NCBI GenBank assembly: GCA_965242895.1
Contig: OZ251507.1
Span: forward strand, 930,001 to 994,000
Direction: 5' to 3'
Length of the DNA: 64,000 bases
DNA from: CATQHL01 sp965242895
GTDB lineage: Bacteria > Actinomycetota > Acidimicrobiia > Acidimicrobiales > CATQHL01
This document shows positions 58,317-64,000 of this stretch, in pieces. Below the pieces are notes generated by a model. That model was given only the letters and a program-made list of their open reading frames with translations. It had not been told where the DNA came from and ran no database searches. Numbering within the stretch: the first letter of the stretch is position 1; each line of letters starts with the position of its first letter. Made by a program: the position numbers and the translations under genes.

Positions 58317-58382
58317 GACGAGCGGGAACAGACGAGCGAGCGAGAACAGGACGAGCGGGAACAGACGAGTGAACGGGAAGAA
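58317..58382. repeat. 33-bp imperfect tandem duplication between hom and thrC
   Basis: GACGAGCGGGAACAGACGAG occurs at 58317 and 58350; the units are 33 bases and the whole block is rich in GAACAG/GACGAG motifs. It sits in the leader of thrC. Confidence 0.85.
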
Positions 58383-58424
58383 CAGGAAAGCGCGGCCCAG
58401 CCGCTCGGGAACAGACGGCGATAG

Positions 58425-59846
58425 GTGAACCTGCGCTACATCTCCACTAGAGGAAAGTCGCCTCCGCTCGGTTTCTCCGACATGCTGCTGCGCGGCCTGG
58501 CCCCCGACGGAGGTCTCTACGTGCCCGAGTCTTGGCCTCAGTTGCCGCAGCCGCCGATACCGCCGAACGCCTCCCCCCGAGCCAAAGCGCCCACATACGA
58601 AGACTTGGCTGCGGAGGTCATGTATCCGTTCGTCGCCGGAGAGATCGACCGAGAAGTCTTTGCCGCCCTCATAAAGGAGTCCTACGAAGCCTTCGACCAT
58701 CCCGACATAGCGCCACTGAGCGCCCTCGGCGACGATCTCTGGCTCATGGAACTTTTCTGGGGCCCTACCCTGGCCTTCAAGGACGTCGCCCTGCAGCTTC
58801 TGGGGAGGCTGCTGCAATACGAACTGGAGCGCCGCGGCGAGCGTGTGACGATCGTGGGCGCCACCTCCGGCGACACCGGCTCGGCCGCAATCGAAGCCTG
58901 CCGAGACCGCTCAGCGATGGACGTGTTCATCCTGCATCCGCACGGGATGGTGAGCGACGTTCAGCGCCGTCAGATGACCACGGTGACCTCCGAAAACGTC
59001 CACAACATCGCCGTAGAAGGCAACTTCGACGACTGTCAGGACATCGTCAAGGCGATGTTTGCGGACGAGTCGTTCCGCAGCCGTCACCGCCTAGCGGCCA
59101 TCAACTCCATCAACTTCGCCCGGGTACTGGCGCAGATCGTCTACTACTACGCCGCCTCTGCCCGCCTAGAGGAAGCCGGAACGCCGATTGCCTTCGCCGT
59201 CCCCAGCGGCAACTTCGGCAACGTCTATTCTGGCTATGCGGCGATGTGCACCTCACTGGAGGTCGCCGGGTTGGTGGTGGGGAGCAACCGCAACGACGCC
59301 CTCACCCGCTTCTTTAACTCCGGACGCCTAGAGGTCAAGGAAGTCGTACCTACGATTTCGCCGAGCATGGACATCTCTGTTCCTTCCAACCTTGAGCGGC
59401 TGCTGTTCGAGGCGCACGGGCGCGACGCAGCGGCCACGGAAGCGCTGGCGACCGAACTGCGGCGCAGCGGCGCAGCGGCAGCCGCCCCTTCGACGATGGA
59501 CAGCCTGCGCCCGCTCTGGTCGGCCGCCCGAGTGGATGAAGACGCCACTAGAGACGTCATTGCGGACGTCTACCGGAGCACCGGCAAGCTGATTGACCCG
59601 CACACGGCGGTGGGGGTGGGCGCCGCTCGGCGCTGCCGGCAAGACATGGACGCCCCAATGGTGGTCTTGTCCACGGCGCACCCCGCCAAATTCCCCGAAG
59701 CGGTGCGGGCAGCCACCGGTGTGCGGCCCGAGTTGCCCCTGCGCTTAGCCGACCTGCACGAGCGGCCCGAGCGCCTGCACAAGCTTCCGAACGACCTGGA
59801 AGCGGTGCAGCGTTTCGTGGCCGCACACAGCAGGACAAAGAACTAA
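58425..59846 (+). CDS. thrC: Threonine synthase
   Basis: A 473-residue PLP enzyme of the long type. NLRYISTRGKSPPLGFSDML is the usual start (GTG 58425), FWGPTLAFKDVALQLLG near residue 118 holds the PLP Lys, and GATSGDTGSAA the phosphate loop. It makes threonine from phosphohomoserine, which the gene downstream probably supplies. RPELPLRLADLHERPERLHKLP closes the protein. Confidence 0.95.
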   Translation: MNLRYISTRGKSPPLGFSDMLLRGLAPDGGLYVPESWPQLPQPPIPPNASPRAKAPTYEDLAAEVMYPFVAGEIDREVFAALIKESYEAFDHPDIAPLSALGDDLWLMELFWGPTLAFKDVALQLLGRLLQYELERRGERVTIVGATSGDTGSAAIEACRDRSAMDVFILHPHGMVSDVQRRQMTTVTSENVHNIAVEGNFDDCQDIVKAMFADESFRSRHRLAAINSINFARVLAQIVYYYAASARLEEAGTPIAFAVPSGNFGNVYSGYAAMCTSLEVAGLVVGSNRNDALTRFFNSGRLEVKEVVPTISPSMDISVPSNLERLLFEAHGRDAAATEALATELRRSGAAAAAPSTMDSLRPLWSAARVDEDATRDVIADVYRSTGKLIDPHTAVGVGAARRCRQDMDAPMVVLSTAHPAKFPEAVRAATGVRPELPLRLADLHERPERLHKLPNDLEAVQRFVAAHSRTKN

Positions 59847-59974
59847 CCGGAGACACACTCCGTCCGCCGTTCAGTCCAAGGACGGCTTGCGAACGCAGAG
59901 AAGATAGGGCCGTTGCCGAGGTTCAAGGGCGGCAAGATCGGGAAGTCAAACAGAGACATGGCAGACTCAAGTCC

Positions 59975-61117
59975 GTGAAATACGTTGTCTGCATCCCCGA
60001 CGGATGCGCCGACCGGCCCGTCGAAGCCCTCGACGGGCGCACCCCGCTGGAAGCGGCTCACATGCCGACCCTGGCTTCCTTGGCCGCACGCAGCCGAGTG
60101 GGGCGAGCGCTCGTCATACCCCCTGGCATGCCGCCAGGAAGCGACGTGGGCAACATGTCCATCCTGGGCTATGACCCCGAGAGGTACCACAGCGGACGAG
60201 CCCCCCTAGAAGCCGCCGCAATGGGCGTCGAAATCGCCGCTGATCAGGTGGCCTACCGCTGCAATCTCGTCACGCTGAGCGACGACGACATCATGGACGA
60301 CTACGCAGGCGGTCACCCCGCCACCGAGGAGGCCGCCGAGATGATCGCCGCCCTGAATAATGAACTGGGCGGCGAAGTCCGCTTCCACGCCGGCGTTCAG
60401 TACCGCCACTGCGTAGTCGCCCCAGCCTCCTGGGCCGACGCCTACTGCGTCCCGCCTCACGACATCACCCGACAGCAGGCCGTGCTCCCCACCGGCCCGG
60501 CGTCCGGCAAACTGCGCCAGATCATGAAAGCCTCCCGCGACGTGCTGAGCGCTTTCGACGCTAAGGCCACGAGCATCTGGCTGTGGGGTCAGGGCTGCGC
60601 CCCGCAGTTGCCCAAGTTCGCCGACGAGCACGGGGTGTCGGCCGGAATGGTCAGCGCCGTCGACCTGGTGCGCGGCCTAGGCGTCCTCGCTGGCATGGAT
60701 GTCGTGAAGGTGCCGGGCGCCACCGCCTGGTACGACACCAACTACGAAGGCAAACGCGACGCCGTGCTCGACGGCTTGGCCGCCGGGGCCGACCTGTTCG
60801 TGCTCCACGTGGAAGCGACCGACGAAGCTGGACACGCCGGCGATCTCGAGCAGAAGATTCTCGCCCTCGAGAATTGGGACAGGCGCATCCTCGCCGACCT
60901 GACGAGCGGTCTGGACGACCTAGGCCCGTGGAGGCTGCTGCTGCTGCCAGACCACGCCACTCCGCTGGCGCTCCGCACTCATACATCAGAGGCCGTGCCC
61001 TACCTGCTAGCCGACTCCAAGCAGGACTATCCCGGCGGCGTCTACAGCGAAAAGGGAGCGGCAGGCGCACCAGTGGTGCGAGGGCACGAACTCATGCGGC
61101 AACTCGTCGGAGAATGA
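59975..61117 (+). CDS. ApgM-like phosphoglycerate mutase family protein, likely homoserine kinase substitute
   Basis: A 380-residue member of the archaeal-type cofactor-independent phosphoglycerate mutase family. The metal-binding Asp is in CIPDGCADRPVEALDGRTPL, the Ser nucleophile in GSDVGNMSILGYDP near residue 55, and HVEATDEAGHAGD near residue 285 and LPDHATP near 330 complete the metal site. Within hom-thrC clusters lacking thrB this family is proposed to be a non-orthologous homoserine kinase. The window shows hom, thrC and this gene but no GHMP-type thrB. Start GTG 59975. It could alternatively be a real phosphoglycerate mutase. Confidence 0.85.
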   Translation: MKYVVCIPDGCADRPVEALDGRTPLEAAHMPTLASLAARSRVGRALVIPPGMPPGSDVGNMSILGYDPERYHSGRAPLEAAAMGVEIAADQVAYRCNLVTLSDDDIMDDYAGGHPATEEAAEMIAALNNELGGEVRFHAGVQYRHCVVAPASWADAYCVPPHDITRQQAVLPTGPASGKLRQIMKASRDVLSAFDAKATSIWLWGQGCAPQLPKFADEHGVSAGMVSAVDLVRGLGVLAGMDVVKVPGATAWYDTNYEGKRDAVLDGLAAGADLFVLHVEATDEAGHAGDLEQKILALENWDRRILADLTSGLDDLGPWRLLLLPDHATPLALRTHTSEAVPYLLADSKQDYPGGVYSEKGAAGAPVVRGHELMRQLVGE

Positions 61118-61280
61118 ACGCGGGAAAGCTCAAACGAGAGCGAGCGCCTGCAAGTCGCTGCTGGAAAAGTTGTTGGTTTGGAAACCTAATACGATAGAAT
61201 GGACTTAATTCCGGAAGCCCTGCGATTCTCGCGGGCTGAAGTAGGCCGGAAGTCTCCCAACTCCCAAGCCCCAGCAAATC

Positions 61281-63242
61281 ATGGAGCGTGCTTGGAATGC
61301 GCCTTTACAGGGAAGCGAGGTTGATTTGAGTGCTGAAACCGCTGAATCCCAGCGAAATATCTTCGAATCCAAAAGCCGCAACGAACTCATTGACATCGCC
61401 TTTGCGATGGGTGGGCGTCCTGCTGCCCGAATTCGCAAGTCAGAACTCGTAGACCTGATCGTGAGTCTCGCGGGTATCGGCAACGAAGACGCCGGCGGGT
61501 CGCATAAAACGGACAACGCCGTCAGCGCATCAGACGGCGCAGCCCGAGCGACGGCGGATTCCGTCGCGGCAGGTTCCGATGACGCCAAGCGCATCAGGGT
61601 TGGCGGTCACGACGGCGAGACGCCTCCCGCCCCCAGGACAGCTAGGCCGCCCCGTCGGACGGCACCAGATCAAACAGCCGCCTCCAGCAGAACGGCTGCA
61701 CACGACCCGACGGCGGCCGGCGGGCAAGCCGAGCCGACCAGAGTTCCCGGCGCACCAGGCCCAAGAACGAGAGTGGGCGGCGCACGTTTCGCCGACAGTC
61801 AGAGAAGCGGCGCCAACGCGCCGAATGCGTTGGTCTCCTCGTCCAGGTCGGCGCAGCCGCCCACCAGCGTCGACAACGCGACCATCACCACAAGAGGTCC
61901 GGCAATCCGCACCGGGGAGGGCGACGGGCAAGAGCAACAGAAACAGGAAGACACAGTGCAGGAACTAAAGGAACAACGTGAACGCCGAGAGGCACCCCCC
62001 AAGAACGACCGCAACCGGCGAGAAGACTTCAATGACCCGGCAAACCGACGCCGACGGAGGAGCGGGCGCGGACGCGACGAAGATTCCTGGAACGGCGATC
62101 TCGTAGACGTAAGCGGCTACCTCGACTTGCGCGACGAGGGCTACGGATTTTTGCGCATCAACGCGCAAACACCCAGCCGCGACGACATCTACGTGTCGGT
62201 GAAGCAGGTGCGTCAGTGGGGGATACGCAAGGGCGACCACGTGACAGGCGCTTCTCGCCCGGGGGCTCGCAGCGAAAAAAACCCTCCGCTGCTGCGGCTC
62301 GACTCGATCAACCACATGAATCCGGGGGAATCCAAGAACCGACCCAAGTTCGAAGACCTCACCCCCCTGTTCCCTGACGAGAGACTCCAGCTCGAGCGGA
62401 ACGGAGACCCCGCCAACATGACCACACGGATCATCGACCTGCTTTCGCCGGTCGGTAAAGGTCAGCGAGGGCTGATCGTGTCGCCCCCCAAGGCCGGCAA
62501 AACCACGATCATGAAGGAGATCGCCCGCTCCATCGAAACCAATAATCCAGAATGCGTGCTCTTGGTGCTGCTCGTAGACGAGCGCCCCGAAGAGGTGACA
62601 GACATGCGGCGCTGGCTGAAAAGGGGAGAAGTAGCCGCCTCCACGTTCGACCGCCCCGCCGAAGAGCACACCCAGGTGGCCGAACTCACCATCGAGAGGG
62701 CGAAGCGCCTAGTCGAGATGGGCGAGGACGTCGTGATCATGCTCGACGGCATCACCAGGCTGGCACGCGCCTACAACCTCGCAGCCCCCGCCACGGGCCG
62801 AATCATGTCGGGCGGGGTGGATTCCGGCGCCCTCTACCCCCCCAAGAAGTTCTTCGGGGCGGCAAGAAACATGGAGGAAGGCGGCTCCTTGACAATCCTG
62901 GCCACCGCCCTGGTGGAGACAGGTTCCAAGATGGACGAGGTCATCTTCGAAGAGTTCAAAGGCACAGGCAACATGGAACTTCGCCTCGACCGCCGCTCCG
63001 CCGAGCGCCGCATCTACCCGGCAATCAACGTGGACGCCTCCTCCACTCGCCACGAGGAGCTGCTCTTCGAACGGCGGCAGCTGCAGCAAGTCTGGAAACT
63101 GCGGCGGGTGCTGTCCGGCCTGGCCAGCGACCACGGCGGCAACGGAGCAGCCGGCCTGGAACTCCTGATCGACCGCCTCAAGACTTTCCCCAACAACAAC
63201 TCCTTCCTAGAGGAGGTGGCCCGGGGACCGATGGGTGACTGA
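61281..63242 (+). CDS. rho: Transcription termination factor Rho
   Basis: A 653-residue RNA-dependent ATPase helicase. The N-terminal domain (SRNELIDIAFAMGG near residue 33) is followed by a roughly 200-residue Arg/Pro/Thr/Ala-rich disordered insertion as in other actinobacterial Rho, then the RNA-binding domain (GYLDLRDEGYGFLRI near residue 278), Walker A SPPKAGKTT near 401, and VVIMLDGITRLARAYN near 485, ending in the R-loop region FKGTGNMELRLDR. Start ATG 61281; a TTG near 61326 is possible. Confidence 0.96.
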   Translation: MERAWNAPLQGSEVDLSAETAESQRNIFESKSRNELIDIAFAMGGRPAARIRKSELVDLIVSLAGIGNEDAGGSHKTDNAVSASDGAARATADSVAAGSDDAKRIRVGGHDGETPPAPRTARPPRRTAPDQTAASSRTAAHDPTAAGGQAEPTRVPGAPGPRTRVGGARFADSQRSGANAPNALVSSSRSAQPPTSVDNATITTRGPAIRTGEGDGQEQQKQEDTVQELKEQRERREAPPKNDRNRREDFNDPANRRRRRSGRGRDEDSWNGDLVDVSGYLDLRDEGYGFLRINAQTPSRDDIYVSVKQVRQWGIRKGDHVTGASRPGARSEKNPPLLRLDSINHMNPGESKNRPKFEDLTPLFPDERLQLERNGDPANMTTRIIDLLSPVGKGQRGLIVSPPKAGKTTIMKEIARSIETNNPECVLLVLLVDERPEEVTDMRRWLKRGEVAASTFDRPAEEHTQVAELTIERAKRLVEMGEDVVIMLDGITRLARAYNLAAPATGRIMSGGVDSGALYPPKKFFGAARNMEEGGSLTILATALVETGSKMDEVIFEEFKGTGNMELRLDRRSAERRIYPAINVDASSTRHEELLFERRQLQQVWKLRRVLSGLASDHGGNGAAGLELLIDRLKTFPNNNSFLEEVARGPMGD

Positions 63243-63379
63243 CGGCGGCGGCGACGGAGACGACGCCCGACGGACTGACCTGACAGACCGCCCCGACAGA
63301 CCGCCGCAAGGAGCGGTGAACAGCCGAACCGGGACAAAGACAAGCAAAGCAGGAGACCAAGCGAAGCAGGAGATCGACA

Positions 63380-63634
63380 ATGAAACCAGACATCCACCCC
63401 GAATACCGAAAGGTCGTCTTCCTAGACACTTCTTCGGGAGAGAAGTTCCTTACCCGCTCCACCATCGAAACCAGCGAGACCACCCAATACTCAGACGGGA
63501 AAACCTATCCACTAGCGAAGGTCGAGATCTCCAGCGCCAGCCACCCGTTCTTCACCGGCACGATGACCATAGTGGACACCGCAGGGCGCGTCGAGCGCTT
63601 CGAAAGGCGCTACGGCAAGCGGAGCGGGAACTGA
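63380..63634 (+). CDS. rpmE2: 50S ribosomal protein L31 type B
   Basis: An 84-residue L31. MKPDIHPEYRKVVFLDTSSG and SASHPFFTGTMTIVDTAGRVERF are the motifs. The four Cys of zinc-binding L31 are absent, so it is the zinc-independent form, often made when zinc is scarce. ATG 63380 follows GCAGGAG. It sits between rho and prfA, where many actinobacteria have the zinc form. Confidence 0.93.
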   Translation: MKPDIHPEYRKVVFLDTSSGEKFLTRSTIETSETTQYSDGKTYPLAKVEISSASHPFFTGTMTIVDTAGRVERFERRYGKRSGN

Positions 63635-63710
63635 GCGCCCTCAGCTGAGCCGCAGCAAGCCGCAGGCGTTACGAACGACCTGAGCGCAGCTGCCTGCGAG
63701 AGGCCGGGTC

Positions 63711-64000
63711 GTGACCGACGTCTCCGACGCCGAGGCAATTGAAGGCGGAGGGCGCAAGGACGCCGCCGAGGAGCAAAACGGCGCCCCCGCGGGGCAAGAG
63801 GCGTCAGCCGGACTTGAAGGTACGGCCAACTTCGAAGGGCTGACCAAGGAACTTCAAGAGATAGAGCGGCAGTTCTCCGAAGGGGAACTGCTAAGCGACC
63901 GCAACGCATACCGCCAAGCCGCCCAGCGTCACAAGAAACTCTCGAAGATTCTCAGTCTTGCGGGTCAAGCAGACGCAACCAGAGGCGAGATTTTCGCCGC
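63711..64000 (+). CDS. prfA: Peptide chain release factor 1, 3' cut by window edge
   Basis: The frame from GTG 63711 gives 96 residues. The first 45 are Ala/Glu/Gly-rich (VTDVSDAEAIEGGGRKDAAE), then LTKELQEIERQFSEGELLSDRNAYRQAAQRHKKLSKIL matches the coiled-coil N-terminus of RF1. The GGQ motif lies beyond the window. The position after rpmE supports prfA; a start nearer 63830 is possible if the head is not translated. Upstream 63243-63379 is a GC-rich spacer. Confidence 0.85.
   Translation, partial: MTDVSDAEAIEGGGRKDAAEEQNGAPAGQEASAGLEGTANFEGLTKELQEIERQFSEGELLSDRNAYRQAAQRHKKLSKILSLAGQADATRGEIFA

Noticed and set aside
1..64000. CRISPR array, prophage, insertion sequence or integron
   Set aside because: No regularly spaced repeats, no transposase, integrase or phage structural genes found.

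Overview
The window reads as a high-GC actinobacterial chromosome segment, most likely from an Acidimicrobiia-like lineage. The support is a set of actinobacterial marker families (DUF3107, DUF3090, the SCO1664/MSMEG_4193 pair, ClpC, a class E sortase, a Septum_form lipoprotein, an F420-type FrhB protein) and the typical order tRNA-Arg, argS, lysA, hom, thrC, kinase, rho, rpmE, prfA. The lineage is an inference; there is no rRNA in the window. I see no prophage, insertion sequence or CRISPR array.

Layout. 1-8.6 kb: a partial phosphoribosyltransferase, a 3-hydroxyacyl-CoA dehydrogenase, a drug-export-type ABC pair, an N-domain-less ClpB-like disaggregase, and a convergent minus-strand operon with UDG family 4 and the t6A genes tsaE, tsaB and tsaD. 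9-17 kb: five tandem paralogous secreted proteins of unknown function, four of which end in Pro-Thr-Gly. 17-19 kb: groEL and groES under a perfect CIRCE operator. A decayed copy of the groEL 3' end lies between surface genes 4 and 5, which shows how the array grew. 19-26 kb: polyprenyl synthase, ClpC, an LppM-like lipoprotein fused to a degenerate HAD domain, ispD and a DUF4190 membrane protein. 26.6-30.2 kb: two ABC exporter pairs in one operon. 30.3-35 kb: a glycosyltransferase head to head with a GH63-like glycosidase, then a Septum_form lipoprotein and a class E sortase. 35-42.5 kb: a complete System I cytochrome c maturation operon (ccmABCDEFG and a ccmH/ccmI fusion), including a short ccmD. 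42.6-48 kb: mrp, DUF3107, a glycerophosphodiesterase, a lipid kinase and etfBA. 48-53.6 kb: the SCO1664/DUF3090/phosphatase trio, UDG family 5, a lipoprotein, an FrhB-type iron-sulfur flavoprotein and an SDR oxidoreductase. 53.6-64 kb: tRNA-Arg(CCG), argS and the aspartate-family amino acid genes, then rho, rpmE and the start of prfA.

How the genes work together. tsaEBD make the t6A modification of tRNAs. groESL, ClpB and ClpC form a protein-quality set. The ccm operon matures c-type cytochromes, while etfBA with the acyl-CoA dehydrogenase-type enzyme point to fatty-acid oxidation feeding respiration. lysA, hom, thrC and the phosphoglycerate-mutase-like putative homoserine kinase make lysine and threonine.

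The main unexplained system is the five-gene surface array (8985-17003). Its members have signal peptides, repeated cysteine-containing domains, Thr/Pro-rich stalks in most copies and a shared C-terminus. Two other threads run through the window: many perfect two-copy tandem duplications of 9-33 bp, and three genes (ispD, the lipid kinase, udgB) whose conserved N-termini have no ATG/GTG/TTG start in frame.
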